Origin: Candidatus Zixiibacteriota bacterium
Lineage (GTDB): Bacteria > Zixibacteria > MSB-5A5 > GN15 > JAAZOE01
Assembly (NCBI GenBank): GCA_036480375.1
Contig: JAZGGI010000033.1
Location: forward strand, 1-64,000
Direction: 5' to 3'
Length of the DNA stretch: 64,000 nucleotides
Part shown: positions 8,556 through 18,427 of the stretch, piece by piece
How positions within the stretch are numbered: position 1 is the first letter of the stretch
How the letters are laid out: every line of letters begins with the position of its first letter
The notes under the pieces: model-generated
What the model saw: the letters and a program-made list of their open reading frames with translations, nothing else
The model's database searches: none
Told to the model about the DNA's origin: nothing
Translations under genes and position numbers: made by a program

Positions 8556-10148
8556 TTACAGGCTAATGATGTCAATTTCAAAATCCGTCAGGTTATTCGG
8601 GGCGAACAAATTATTTGACATTAGAATTCGTGTTATACCGGGAACGAGATTATGATTCCCAGCGTTCATATCAAATCCCATCACATAACTGGCAACGAGT
8701 CGGTTGCAATAATAATCATATAGACCCACCTCGGATGCGGTCACTTTAATGCCATATCTTTGTCCTGTATATTTTGTATCGGGTAGGTGCTCGTAAAATA
8801 ACCGGCTTTGATAATCTTCCCGGGGAAGATTATGCTTATCGAGCAATGTGATTACGCAACCATCCGGGGAATTTGAAAAATCTATTTCCTGTAAATAATC
8901 AAAATTTAACTTCCACACCGAAAACCGAATAGATTCAGATATATTTATAAGCGTTGAATTAGCGGGAGTATTATAAATAAATGGCCTGATTCCGCAATAT
9001 TCAAAGCGAGGCCAGAAATTGTTAAATCCCGCCATAATTGAATTCCAGCTCCGCCCGGAAACCGCTTCGATTTTTGATATAATATCCGCCTGAGAAATAG
9101 ATTGTATTTCGGGGTCTGTTCCCGACAGCTGCCTATAAAGTTCTAAAAAATTACTGGAATCGCATAAACGCATCAGGTAATTGATAAAAACGGCGCTTAC
9201 GGGATATGAGGTTTCAGCCGATCCAATTTTACCGTAAAAATCGTCATACGTTAGAATATCTTCAACATTGGCGATCCCAAAATGTAGATTCACATAACCC
9301 GCATAATGGATGATTGCCGGAGTGCGTCCCCACCGTCCACCCAAATTGCAGGCCAGTCCTTCTTGTATAAAGGGAAGCGTATATAGCGAATTTTCTTCCA
9401 GGGCGAAGTTGATTAATATGTGAGCCAATTCATGCTCATGAGGAAATTCCTGAGTTATTACCGCGTCCAGAGCCAAGTCCCCCATACCTCGGGCGCTAAA
9501 ACCGGTGATGGCCAGCATGTTATCTTCATCGCATAAGTAATAATAAATCTTATTTTCGGCCAGTTGTTGCATTCGACCGGCGGGTATCTTAAGCCGTGCC
9601 CCGACTGAATCAATAAATTTATCGATCTCGTCACTGGCAAATTCATTTATACGACTGGCATCATTATAAAATATTCGTACGTATCGGGTGTCCTTTATTT
9701 CCCAATCCTGACAATAATAGAATGCGGGTGATGTTAACAGCCAAATTTTATCGCTGTCCCGGATGGCATAGTAAGTGTAGTTTATGGTGTCTCCGCCTGA
9801 ACTTACTGAAACTTGAATTTTTGCTTTGTTGCCGTTTTGCGCTGTATTAGTAATGGATACTTTCGCTTTGCCTTCTGAAATCTTATTAAGATTTCTCAAT
9901 ATCGGCGAGGCGCAGTCAAATTTTAAGGGTGCATCTGAAAATGATATTCCCAGCCGTTTTGCTGCGTTCACAAACTTCGGTTCCCAGTATCTTGCCGCCT
10001 CGTTAAAACGACCCGATTTTACAGCATCAAAATAAGACTGTAATGTCGTATCCGGAGTTGATTGCGCGTAAGCGAGAGAAGCGGCGATGACGTAAAATGC
10101 CGGTAGAATTATACATAAGTGGACGATTGATTTTCCCGGTTTGAGCAT
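8556..10148 (-). CDS. Secreted HExxH metallopeptidase-like protein
   Basis: A 530-residue exported protein with a signal peptide ending near AYAQ (residue 29). Residues 30-150 look like an NTF2/SnoaL-type alpha+beta domain (LQSYFDAVKSGRFNEAARYW). The central domain carries a zinc-binding motif HELAH at 239-243 and a Glu at E263 (IQEGLA), the gluzincin (clan MA) arrangement. The C-terminal third is all-beta and not recognised. It is a single gene followed on the left by the FetAB operon. It is probably a cell-envelope peptidase; the substrate is unknown. Confidence 0.85.
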   Translation of the reverse strand: MLKPGKSIVHLCIILPAFYVIAASLAYAQSTPDTTLQSYFDAVKSGRFNEAARYWEPKFVNAAKRLGISFSDAPLKFDCASPILRNLNKISEGKAKVSITNTAQNGNKAKIQVSVSSGGDTINYTYYAIRDSDKIWLLTSPAFYYCQDWEIKDTRYVRIFYNDASRINEFASDEIDKFIDSVGARLKIPAGRMQQLAENKIYYYLCDEDNMLAITGFSARGMGDLALDAVITQEFPHEHELAHILINFALEENSLYTLPFIQEGLACNLGGRWGRTPAIIHYAGYVNLHFGIANVEDILTYDDFYGKIGSAETSYPVSAVFINYLMRLCDSSNFLELYRQLSGTDPEIQSISQADIISKIEAVSGRSWNSIMAGFNNFWPRFEYCGIRPFIYNTPANSTLINISESIRFSVWKLNFDYLQEIDFSNSPDGCVITLLDKHNLPREDYQSRLFYEHLPDTKYTGQRYGIKVTASEVGLYDYYCNRLVASYVMGFDMNAGNHNLVPGITRILMSNNLFAPNNLTDFEIDIISL

Positions 10149-10425
10149 GGTGTTTATTTTTACCTGCTATTTGGATATTAGTTCCGCTTGCGATCAATAT
10201 ATCATCAAATATCAATAAAAAAGACGCGTTTCCGACGGGCAGACTTCAAAAACAAGGCTCTTGAATTTATCAAACGGATTAAATGGATTTGGATATCCAA
10301 TATAACAATGCCTCTTTCTAACATTTTTTTAACATTATTAGCCAAAACAAGAGGAAATAAGAGAAAACACCAAACAGTCAAAATTCATGCATTTGTGTCC
10401 AGTGAAAATATAAAATGGTAATGAA

Positions 10426-11244
10426 TCAATCAGGCTGCAAAAGATTAGCGATGTCTTTTTCAAACCGCGCACGGATTAGTTCTAATATATCTTCAGCAGA
10501 TAGCCCATTTTCCATTGCATACCGTTCAACCAATCTTAATCCGGCAAAATACCCTGACCTGAATTGATATATATTGTCCGGATTGGACGCGTAGAAAATT
10601 TCAAGCTTGTGATCGCTCTTATAGTAGTATTGTGAAATCAGGCGGTATAGATTGCGTTCTTCGGCGATGCACTTTTCCCACCATCGCAGAGCATCATCAT
10701 CGCTTAAATAATCCGCCCAGAGAGCTTCCAAATTTGATATCCCAAGAAATTCCCGGGTTAAATAAGTCGCCAGTCCTTCCGTAATCAACTGACGGGAAAT
10801 CTGGAGCATCTCATTCTTCGAGTTAAAGTAAAATGAAGGGCTATTATTATAGTGCAGAGCGTGAATCAATTCATGAGTTACAAAAACCTCAACCAATTTT
10901 TCGGAAGAATAAGTCTCCAGTGGCAACCAGACCAGCCATTTGTCTTTCGAACGAAAAGCATGACCATTGGTTGTCCCAGCGCCTATAAAATAGATAAAAT
11001 CAATCGCGCTATCGTCAATGTTATTCTCATTTAGTATGATTTTCAATTTTTCTATTAATCGAGTAACCCACTTTTTCCGTTTTTGAATCTCCTCATAATC
11101 AACTATAGTAATATTTAATTCTCTTTTGGCCCAGAATCGATAGTAATTATAAAATAGATCAGGGCATGATCTTTCATAGCCGTCTCGATCCCCTTCATTA
11201 ATAAATTTGGATAAATATTTTTCGGTTAAATCAATGATTCTCAT
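10426..11244 (-). CDS. Cytosolic HExxH metallopeptidase-like protein
   Basis: A 272-residue protein without signal peptide. HELIH at 124-128 and the downstream Glu in TEGLATYL (E156) form a gluzincin-like zinc site, the same arrangement as in the neighbouring exported protein at 8556-10148, though the rest of the sequences do not look alike. The N-terminal 100 residues are alpha/beta without a recognised motif. It is transcribed away from the metal-efflux operon, and the intergenic 11245-11438 holds that operon's promoter. A peptidase function is inferred from the motif only. Confidence 0.82.
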   Translation of the reverse strand: MRIIDLTEKYLSKFINEGDRDGYERSCPDLFYNYYRFWAKRELNITIVDYEEIQKRKKWVTRLIEKLKIILNENNIDDSAIDFIYFIGAGTTNGHAFRSKDKWLVWLPLETYSSEKLVEVFVTHELIHALHYNNSPSFYFNSKNEMLQISRQLITEGLATYLTREFLGISNLEALWADYLSDDDALRWWEKCIAEERNLYRLISQYYYKSDHKLEIFYASNPDNIYQFRSGYFAGLRLVERYAMENGLSAEDILELIRARFEKDIANLLQPD

Positions 11245-11404
11245 ACATCAAAAATACTCCAAGATCTACCAGTTGTCATCAAATTATTTGAAATCACTCA
11301 AAATTGAATGAATTCTTAATTAGAGAAGACAGACAAGAAATAAGCTTTTTCTGACGAATGACAAACGTGATGCTTTTGGCAGCCAACAAGTTATATGATT
11401 TGCG

Positions 11405-11439
11405 TTGACAGGGTCTATTTTTATGTTATATTGGCGCAA
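11405..11439 (+). promoter_or_regulatory. Sigma-70-type promoter of the metal-efflux operon, likely leaderless
   Basis: TTGACA (11405-11410), a 16-base spacer, and TATATT (11427-11432). Only six bases separate the -10 from the ATG at 11439, so the predicted transcription start coincides with the A of the start codon. No Shine-Dalgarno sequence precedes the gene, which agrees with a leaderless transcript. Confidence 0.65.
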
Positions 11440-11885
11440 TGGAGAAACGGTTATATAATTATGTTTGCCGGGTTTTGATTTTCAGCTTTTCTTTGGCGAA
11501 TTTTACGGCCTGTTTCGGCGATGTCCTCTGCATCAGTGAAGATAGTACTGTGGAAATCGAGTTTGCAAATATTTCCTGTTGCCATGCCGATTGTTTAACG
11601 TATTCGTCCCTTGAAACGCCCGCAATTCATGAATCAACGAATATAGATGATTGCGGCGATTGTATAGACATCCCGTTGAAGTCAATCTGTAATTATAATA
11701 GAACCGCGCCTGAGGATAATTTTGTTTTGGCAGGTAAGGCTGTTAATCTTTGCGAAATCCATCAAATCTTTAATCAATCATTGGGACATAATCTCGATTT
11801 CAAGAATAAATTTCTTAATTCTTTCACTCCCCCTATTAATCCCGAATTAAAACAATTAGGGATATCATCTATTCTCATTTGTTGA
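11439..11885 (+). CDS. Cys-rich secreted or lipidated small protein heading a metal-efflux operon
   Basis: A 148-residue protein with an N-terminal hydrophobic segment. The sequence FTAC at 22-25 could be a lipobox. The mature region holds two cysteine clusters, SCCHADC (47-52) and DDCGDCIDIP (71-79), plus single Cys at 84, 105 and 148. The clusters and the position directly upstream of TolC/CzcB/CusA-type genes suggest periplasmic metal binding or sensing; that is an inference, as I recognise no named family. The start is fixed by the promoter spacing, because no ribosome binding site is present. Confidence 0.8.
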   Translation: MEKRLYNYVCRVLIFSFSLANFTACFGDVLCISEDSTVEIEFANISCCHADCLTYSSLETPAIHESTNIDDCGDCIDIPLKSICNYNRTAPEDNFVLAGKAVNLCEIHQIFNQSLGHNLDFKNKFLNSFTPPINPELKQLGISSILIC

Positions 11886-11994
11886 TTTTATCATCAGCAA
11901 AATATCAACTATTCTGACTTAGTATAATGTGCTCGAATTACGTCTTTCGGGCACACTTGCGACAAAGCAATTGGATATTCCAGAGGAATAATTT

Positions 11995-13320
11995 ATGAGA
12001 TTCAAACATCTAATTTACAAAAGGGCTTTATGGTATTGTATGATTACTGCGACAATGTTTTGGGGGAGCGTATCGTTTGCCGATTCAAATCCGGCTCATT
12101 GGCAATCGCCATTTGAGAAAGCAACGATTAAGCAAATCGACAATGATTCACTTTCGCTCAATGATATTGTCGGACTTGTCGCGGAGAAAAATCCAATCCT
12201 GAAATCATTAAAATGGCATCTTGAATCGGCCGAGGGAAATCTACGCCAGGCCGGGCTATGGTCCAACCCTGAACTGGAACTCGAACTTGAGGAATTTGGC
12301 TGGAACGCTCCCGGTTTCAGGGAAACCGAAATGGCCATTATCCTGTCGCAGGAACTTGAGATTTTTGGACAGCGTGGAGCGAGGAAACAACATGCCCGCG
12401 CCAACATCGATTACACAAAATGGAAAAATCAAAAGCTGGCCTTTGATTTATATCTTGACGCCAAAATGGGATATTTCAAAATGGCTCATGCACAGGATAA
12501 AGCTCGCCTGGCTCGGGAGGCTATGGAGTTAGCGCAGACCATTTATAACAACATTGAAGACCGCCATAATAAAGGAGCCGCCCTACAATCGGGACTGCTC
12601 TTATCCCGGCTTGAATTACTAAAGGCACAATTGGAATCTGACGAGGCATTGCGCGATCGAAAAAACGCGAGTATGGAACTATCTGCGCTTTGGGGCACGG
12701 ACGATAGCGGTGTTGTAGTAGAAGACTTCGGTATTGATTGTCATGAGTGCCTAAAAAACATAACCGAGCTTGATGTTTCTGTTGATTCCTGCGGCGAAAT
12801 CATCGAAATGCTTTTTCAAAAAGATATAATTGACTCGGAAAGCCGGCTTTTGGCCGCCGAAGCAAAACCAGCCCTGACTTTCAGTGGGGGAGTCAAGCGA
12901 CTTCAAGGCGATAAAGCCAATTCATTCATTCTGGGATTATCTCTGCCTCTCCCCTTTGTAAATCGAAATCAGGGCGAACGAGCTGGTCTTCAGGCCGATA
13001 TAAAGGCTCTGAAACTTGAAATAAACGAAAGAAAAGCGAGAGTATCGTCCACCGTCCGCTCTCACATCGGAAAGATTGTGCAACTGGATGAAAAGCTCGA
13101 GATAACTGATTCGCTTCTTTTACCCACCGCCGAAAAAACCTACGAATCTCTGACTCAGGCTTATAATGCCGGAAGAATCCCTTATACCAGCCTGCTTGAA
13201 GGCGAACGGGCCCTGATTGACCTGAGGTTCGATAAAAACAATATATTTCTGAACATAAGAGAACTGCAGATTGAACTGGAAAGAATAATCGGCATTCCCC
13301 TGGAAAGCATAAAAAAATAG
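11995..13320 (+). CDS. TolC-family outer-membrane efflux protein (CzcC/CusC-like)
   Basis: A 441-residue exported protein with a signal peptide (cleavage near SFA-DSN) and the two long alpha-helical hairpin halves typical of TolC-family channels: LVAEKNPILKSLKWHLESA in the first half and AYNAGRIPYTSLLEGERAL in the second. It forms the outer-membrane duct of the tripartite RND system with the next two genes. GAGGAA lies ten bases before the ATG. There is an 11-base gap to the adaptor gene, so they form one operon. Confidence 0.93.
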   Translation: MRFKHLIYKRALWYCMITATMFWGSVSFADSNPAHWQSPFEKATIKQIDNDSLSLNDIVGLVAEKNPILKSLKWHLESAEGNLRQAGLWSNPELELELEEFGWNAPGFRETEMAIILSQELEIFGQRGARKQHARANIDYTKWKNQKLAFDLYLDAKMGYFKMAHAQDKARLAREAMELAQTIYNNIEDRHNKGAALQSGLLLSRLELLKAQLESDEALRDRKNASMELSALWGTDDSGVVVEDFGIDCHECLKNITELDVSVDSCGEIIEMLFQKDIIDSESRLLAAEAKPALTFSGGVKRLQGDKANSFILGLSLPLPFVNRNQGERAGLQADIKALKLEINERKARVSSTVRSHIGKIVQLDEKLEITDSLLLPTAEKTYESLTQAYNAGRIPYTSLLEGERALIDLRFDKNNIFLNIRELQIELERIIGIPLESIKK

Positions 13321-13331
13321 AGGACATAAAC

Positions 13332-14423
13332 ATGAAGGCAATAAAGCTATCCATTTTTCGATTGGTTTTAATTATTACTGTTTTGGTGTTCGCGTTTTGG
13401 TCCCTGTCACTAACCGATTCCACTAGTAACATTCAAAATCAAACTGACCCGCATGAGAATGATCAGAAAACAGATGACGATCACAAGAAAAGTGAATTGG
13501 GGGACGATCATGATCTTGACGCTCAGACGGATGACGGTCATGACCATACCGCCGAGGAATCCGAGGGCGACGAACATGATGAAGAAGAAGAGGGCGTCAT
13601 TGAATTATCAGAGGAAGCGATAAAAATGGCCGGCATAAATCTTTCTACTGTAATAAAAGGCCGGCTTGGCAACTCACTTGACCTGCCCGGAGAAATTACA
13701 TTTAACGAAGATCAAGTTGTGCATATATCACCTCGATTTGAAGGGATCGCAAGGGAAGCCCGGTTCACGGTCGGAGATTATGTCAACGCCGGTGATATTG
13801 TAGCCGTGGTCGAAAGTAATGAAAGTATGAGCCCTTATAATATTAAGTCGCCGATTTCGGGATGGATTATTGTGCGGCATATCTCCAAGGGTGAATTTGT
13901 TTCTGCCGAAAATAGTATTTTTGTCATCGTCGATCTATCAACTGTCTGGGTTAATCTGGCGGTATATCCCAAAGACGCCGACCGCGTAAGGCCGGGCATG
14001 AAAGCATCCATTGAGGCGATTGGTTCTGATATTCATGCCGAGGGAACGATTGAATACATCACGCCTATTCTGGACGTAAATACTCGCAGTATTACGGCCC
14101 GCGTGGTGCTTCCTAATCCGGATAATCAATGGCGCCCGGGGACATTTGTTCATGCCGCCATCACTACCGATTATGGAAAACCCGGACTGTTAGTCGAAAA
14201 AGATGCCGTTCAGATTCTTGATAATGAAAAGATCGTTTTTATCGCTGAAGTCCCCGGGCATTTTATAATCACTCACATTGAAACCGGCGAATACGATTCC
14301 AAATATATAAAAGTTCTTTCAGGTCTTGAGCAGGGTATGCAGTACGTCGCCGACGGCGCCTTTGAGTTGAAAGCCAAATTGGTTACCGGTTCATTGGGCG
14401 GACACGCCGGACACGGACATTGA
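13332..14423 (+). CDS. RND periplasmic adaptor, CzcB/CusB type, with His/Asp-rich N-terminus
   Basis: A 363-residue membrane-fusion protein. Residues 1-28 are a signal/anchor. Residues 39-87 form an acidic stretch with six histidines (41, 51, 60, 70, 72, 82), and the C-terminus ends HAGHGH. These are plausible metal-binding tails. The middle has a barrel-sandwich/lipoyl-like region (VGDYVNAGDIVAVVESNE; PISGWIIVRHISKGEFV) with little hairpin between, then the beta-barrel domain. It couples the TolC partner to the inner-membrane pump. Its stop lies 14 bases before the pump's ATG. Confidence 0.93.
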   Translation: MKAIKLSIFRLVLIITVLVFAFWSLSLTDSTSNIQNQTDPHENDQKTDDDHKKSELGDDHDLDAQTDDGHDHTAEESEGDEHDEEEEGVIELSEEAIKMAGINLSTVIKGRLGNSLDLPGEITFNEDQVVHISPRFEGIAREARFTVGDYVNAGDIVAVVESNESMSPYNIKSPISGWIIVRHISKGEFVSAENSIFVIVDLSTVWVNLAVYPKDADRVRPGMKASIEAIGSDIHAEGTIEYITPILDVNTRSITARVVLPNPDNQWRPGTFVHAAITTDYGKPGLLVEKDAVQILDNEKIVFIAEVPGHFIITHIETGEYDSKYIKVLSGLEQGMQYVADGAFELKAKLVTGSLGGHAGHGH

Positions 14424-14437
14424 GGGGAGTAAGCGGA

Positions 14438-17400
14438 ATGAAAACGATCTTTGAAAACGTGCTGAAAAACCGGCTGTTTATCGTCGTTATTCTTCTGTGC
14501 GTTATAAGCGTGGGAATCTATCAATACCAAAATCTGCCCACCGACGCCTTCCCGGATATTTCTCCGGTTATGGTTCCGGTATTTGCCGAAGCCCACGGGA
14601 TGGCCCCCGAAGAAATTGAACGCCTCATAACGTTTCCGATCGAATCGGCTATGAACGGACTGCCCGGAGTAAAACTGATCAAATCCACATCCGCCTTTGG
14701 CATGGCCGTGGTATATGTCTATTTTGAAGATGATGTTGACATCTATTTCGCCCGCCAGATAGTTTCCGAAAGATTAGCCGGCGCCAGTTCAGAACTTCCC
14801 AAAATGCATGAACCTCCCGGTCTGGGACCGATTTCCACCGGTCTCGGTGAAGTATATATGTATTATCTGACAGCTGACAGCGCCGTTAATACGGAAGGCA
14901 AACAGCTTAATACTTATCTCCGGGAAGTAAACGATTGGATTGTAAAATACCAGTTGCAGACCGTTCCCGGCGTGACGGATATCCTGTCAATGGGCGGCCA
15001 TGTCCTGCAGTATCAAATCAAAGTCGATCCTTACGCTCTGAACAAATTCGGACTGGGTCTGGAAGATATCGTTGAGGCCGTTATCAATAATAACCGCAAC
15101 GCTGGCGGTCAATTTCTCATCCTGGGCTCGGAAGAATATCTCGTCCGCGGAATTGGTCTCATGGAAAAACGCGAGGATCTACGAAACGTTCAAATAAAAG
15201 TATATGAAGGCACGCCCGTTCGCCTCGGCGATGTCGGTGAAGTAGACTATGGGGAAGAAATTCGCCGCGGCGTAGTGACTCGCAATGGAACGGAGGAAGT
15301 CGTCGCCGGTATTGTGATGAAACTGTTCGGGACTAATACTTCGGAAGTGATAAGCGAACTGGAAGCAAAAATACCGCAGGTCCAGGCATCACTTCCCCAA
15401 GGTGTTCAGTTGATTCCTTATTACAATCAAAGTTCCCTTGTCGAAAACGCCGTCAAAACCGTTCGTGATGCCCTCTGGCATGGCGCCATTTTGGTAATAT
15501 TGGTATTGGCTCTTTTTATGGGAAACGCCCGCAGCGCCTTTATTGTCGCGTTGGCTCTGCCCGTTTGTGCTCTGATGGCCGCAATTTTTATGGGCGTGGC
15601 CGGCATGTCGGCCAACCTGATGTCCCTGGGAGGAATTGCGATCGCCATTGGGATGTTAGGCGACGCCTCGATTGTAATCGTCGAAAACGTGTATCGTCAC
15701 TTATCTGATGAAGAATATAAAGACAAGAGTAAATATGAGATTATCAATATCGCCTGCCGCGAGGTTTTGCGCCCGATTATTTTTTCGGTTTCGATTATTA
15801 TTATCGTCTTTATTCCGCTTTTCACCCTCGAAGGCGTCGAAGGCAAGATGTTCTCGCCGATGGCGTTTACGATTACTTTTGCCCTTCTCGGCTCTCTTAT
15901 AGCCGCTCTCGTCTTTTCACCGGTGCTTTCTTCCCTGCTTTTGAAAAAGAAAACAAAACCGGAGTTTGCAATTGTTCGTTTTATTAAAAGCGTTTATCAG
16001 CCTCTCCTTAATTTTGTCCTGCGTTGGAAAATATTAATTGTTGTCATTACACTTATCATCTTCGGAGGATCGCTGGCTCTTATACCACAACTGGGTACAG
16101 AGTTTATTCCCACTCTCGAAGAAGGCATTATTCAAATAAATATTACTATGGCGCCTTCGATTTCGCTTGAAAAGGCAACCGAAACCATTATGAAAATCGA
16201 ACGTATCATCATGGATTTCGATGGTGTTGACCAGACAATTTCAAAAATCGGCCGTCCCGAAGCCGGTAGTCATCCGCATCCGGTCAATTCTTCTCATATT
16301 CAGATAATGCTTAAACCACGGGAAGAATGGTATCAATACAATTCCAAAGCTGAAATAATTGAAGCCCTCGACAAAAAACTCTCTCAATATCCCGGTATTC
16401 AACTCAACTTTTCACAACCAATTCAAAATATGTTTGATGAGCTTCTTTCCGGGGTGCGGACACAGTTGGCTATCAAGCTTTACGGTGAGGATTTGAATAT
16501 TCTGCGATCCAAGGCGGAAGAAATTGAAGCCGTTATTGAACCTGTCGAGGGATTAGTTGATTTATCCATCGAGCAGAGCTTTGGACAACCCCAGGTGCAG
16601 ATTATCGCCAACCGCGAGGCCTGCGCCCGTTACGGCGTCAACGTATCAGATATTCTTGAAGTGGTCGAGCTGGCTATCGGCGGTGAAGTCATCGACAATA
16701 TTTTCTTAAATACGCGCCGCTTCGGGATTCACGTTCGCTATGACGAACGGCATCGCAATGATCCCGAAGCGATAAAAAACCTGCTCGTCCATTCTACCGA
16801 CGGAGTTCTCATCCCTCTTTCACAAGTCGCCCGGGTCGAAACGCTCATTGGCCCAATTCAAATTAACCGCGAGAAAAACCAACGACGCTGGGTAATTTCA
16901 GCCAACGTCCGCGGACGCGATATGGGCGGAGTCGTAGGCGATATCAAAAGGCTGGTTAAAGAAAATATCGAATTGCCGTCCGGTTATTATATAGAGTACG
17001 GCGGACAATTTGAAAATCAGGAACGTGCGATGAAACGGCTGGGAATTATTGTTCCAGTCACTTTTGGGTTAATATTCCTGATGCTTTATATGTCATTTGG
17101 AACCATTCGCTGCGCCTCACTTATTTTTATAAATGTTCCCCTGGCGTTAATCGGAGGTGTTTTGGGTCTGTATTTAACCGGTGAATACCTTTCCGTTCCC
17201 GCTTCGGTAGGATTTATCGCTCTTTTCGGCATTGCCGTACAAAACGGCCTCGTCCTGGTTTCTTATATGGATCAATTACGAAGCCGCGGCTTATCTATAA
17301 ATAATGCGATTATAAAGGCCTGCCTGCTGAGGCTAAGACCGGTATTAATGACCGCCCTGACGACCATATTAGGACTGGTGCCATTATTATTATCGCGGGG

Positions 17401-17539
17401 AATGGGTTCGGAAGTGCAGCGGCCATTGGCGGTAGTCGTAGTTTTTGGGTTACTCTCTTCCACTTTTCTAACACTGATATTAATACCCGTTTTATACGGA
17501 TGGTTCGCACCAAAAATGAGTCGAATAAATGATAACTAA
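14438..17539 (+). CDS. Heavy-metal efflux RND pump, CusA/CzcA family
   Basis: A 1033-residue inner-membrane proton/metal antiporter of the HME-RND group. It has TM1 near the N-terminus, a first large periplasmic domain, TM2-6, a second periplasmic domain and TM7-12, with the usual length. The TM4 signature reads GGIAIAIGMLGDASIVIVEN, closer to the CusA (monovalent metal) pattern GGIAIAIG..DA.IV..EN than to the CzcA DFG..VDGA pattern, so Cu/Ag is the better guess. ATG 14438 is chosen over an in-frame TTG at 14420 because GGGGAG lies just upstream. Confidence 0.94.
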   Translation: MKTIFENVLKNRLFIVVILLCVISVGIYQYQNLPTDAFPDISPVMVPVFAEAHGMAPEEIERLITFPIESAMNGLPGVKLIKSTSAFGMAVVYVYFEDDVDIYFARQIVSERLAGASSELPKMHEPPGLGPISTGLGEVYMYYLTADSAVNTEGKQLNTYLREVNDWIVKYQLQTVPGVTDILSMGGHVLQYQIKVDPYALNKFGLGLEDIVEAVINNNRNAGGQFLILGSEEYLVRGIGLMEKREDLRNVQIKVYEGTPVRLGDVGEVDYGEEIRRGVVTRNGTEEVVAGIVMKLFGTNTSEVISELEAKIPQVQASLPQGVQLIPYYNQSSLVENAVKTVRDALWHGAILVILVLALFMGNARSAFIVALALPVCALMAAIFMGVAGMSANLMSLGGIAIAIGMLGDASIVIVENVYRHLSDEEYKDKSKYEIINIACREVLRPIIFSVSIIIIVFIPLFTLEGVEGKMFSPMAFTITFALLGSLIAALVFSPVLSSLLLKKKTKPEFAIVRFIKSVYQPLLNFVLRWKILIVVITLIIFGGSLALIPQLGTEFIPTLEEGIIQINITMAPSISLEKATETIMKIERIIMDFDGVDQTISKIGRPEAGSHPHPVNSSHIQIMLKPREEWYQYNSKAEIIEALDKKLSQYPGIQLNFSQPIQNMFDELLSGVRTQLAIKLYGEDLNILRSKAEEIEAVIEPVEGLVDLSIEQSFGQPQVQIIANREACARYGVNVSDILEVVELAIGGEVIDNIFLNTRRFGIHVRYDERHRNDPEAIKNLLVHSTDGVLIPLSQVARVETLIGPIQINREKNQRRWVISANVRGRDMGGVVGDIKRLVKENIELPSGYYIEYGGQFENQERAMKRLGIIVPVTFGLIFLMLYMSFGTIRCASLIFINVPLALIGGVLGLYLTGEYLSVPASVGFIALFGIAVQNGLVLVSYMDQLRSRGLSINNAIIKACLLRLRPVLMTALTTILGLVPLLLSRGMGSEVQRPLAVVVVFGLLSSTFLTLILIPVLYGWFAPKMSRINDN

Positions 17540-17585
17540 ATTTGACCGGGGATTAAACCCGGACTACAAGGAAAGGAACATAATC

Positions 17586-18221
17586 GTGAAATCATTGATT
17601 TTTATTTTTCTAATAATGGCTTTGATGTCCCAAGCGTCTCTCGCACAGGAATGCGGCCCCAACTGTCCGGTATGTTCCGGCGCGGGATTAAGCGAGGGAG
17701 TTCTCCTCGCGCGGAATTCAATAATGGTATCAGCATTAGCCGTTCCCGATGCCGAAGAAGAGCGTACTGTCATCAATGTGAAATACGGGATTTTTAATTG
17801 GCTGGACGCCGGAATTGGTTACGCCGTCAGAACCGAAAAATTCATTTGGAATGCGCGCATCCAGCCTCTAATGGAACAAAAAGATAATTGGCGCCCCGGA
17901 CTAATTATTGGAAGCGGCAGCGTCCAAATAGGCGGCAATGACCAGTCAATCTACGCTCAGCTTTTGAAATCAATAAAATTCGACGATGATTTCAGTTTGA
18001 GCGTTAGCGCCGGAGCCGCTACGCTCTTACCTGACGTTGACGAAGTTTTCGAATTATATGGAGTAACAGCCGGTATATTTGAGAATTACAGCCTGTTTGT
18101 TAGTTATGACGGTATATCCTACCACGAAGGCGCATCATGGAAAGCCAATAATTGGCTGGCTATTTCTTTTATGATGATTGAATCGGAATACCTGGCTTTG
18201 GCTATCAACGCTACCCTGTAA
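17586..18221 (+). CDS. Secreted barrel-like protein with N-terminal CxxxCxxC cluster
   Basis: A 211-residue exported protein starting at GTG 17586 (GGAAAGGA precedes it), with signal peptide ending ASLAQ. The mature N-terminus begins with a tight cysteine group (ECGPNCPVCSG), then a strand-rich region resembling a small outer-membrane barrel (YGIFNWLDAGIGYAV, FSLSVSAGAATLL). It is the last gene of the RND operon, 46 bases after the pump, and may be an accessory metal-binding or channel component. The family is not recognised. Confidence 0.82.
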   Translation: MKSLIFIFLIMALMSQASLAQECGPNCPVCSGAGLSEGVLLARNSIMVSALAVPDAEEERTVINVKYGIFNWLDAGIGYAVRTEKFIWNARIQPLMEQKDNWRPGLIIGSGSVQIGGNDQSIYAQLLKSIKFDDDFSLSVSAGAATLLPDVDEVFELYGVTAGIFENYSLFVSYDGISYHEGASWKANNWLAISFMMIESEYLALAINATL

Positions 18222-18427
18222 TAATGAGCGCGATAAAAGGAGGTGAATTTTCTAGTGACCTTCGAAAAACTTCATTGGCATCCAATTCCAGCAACGCCTT
18301 CATTTCCGCAATAATCGCATCCAATATTAATTCATTTCGAATCGTATAACAAAAGCAATGCGGGCTCGTGTACAAAAATAGCGATGAAAAGTCACACTAT
18401 TTAACATTTTCAAAAGGAGTATCTCTC

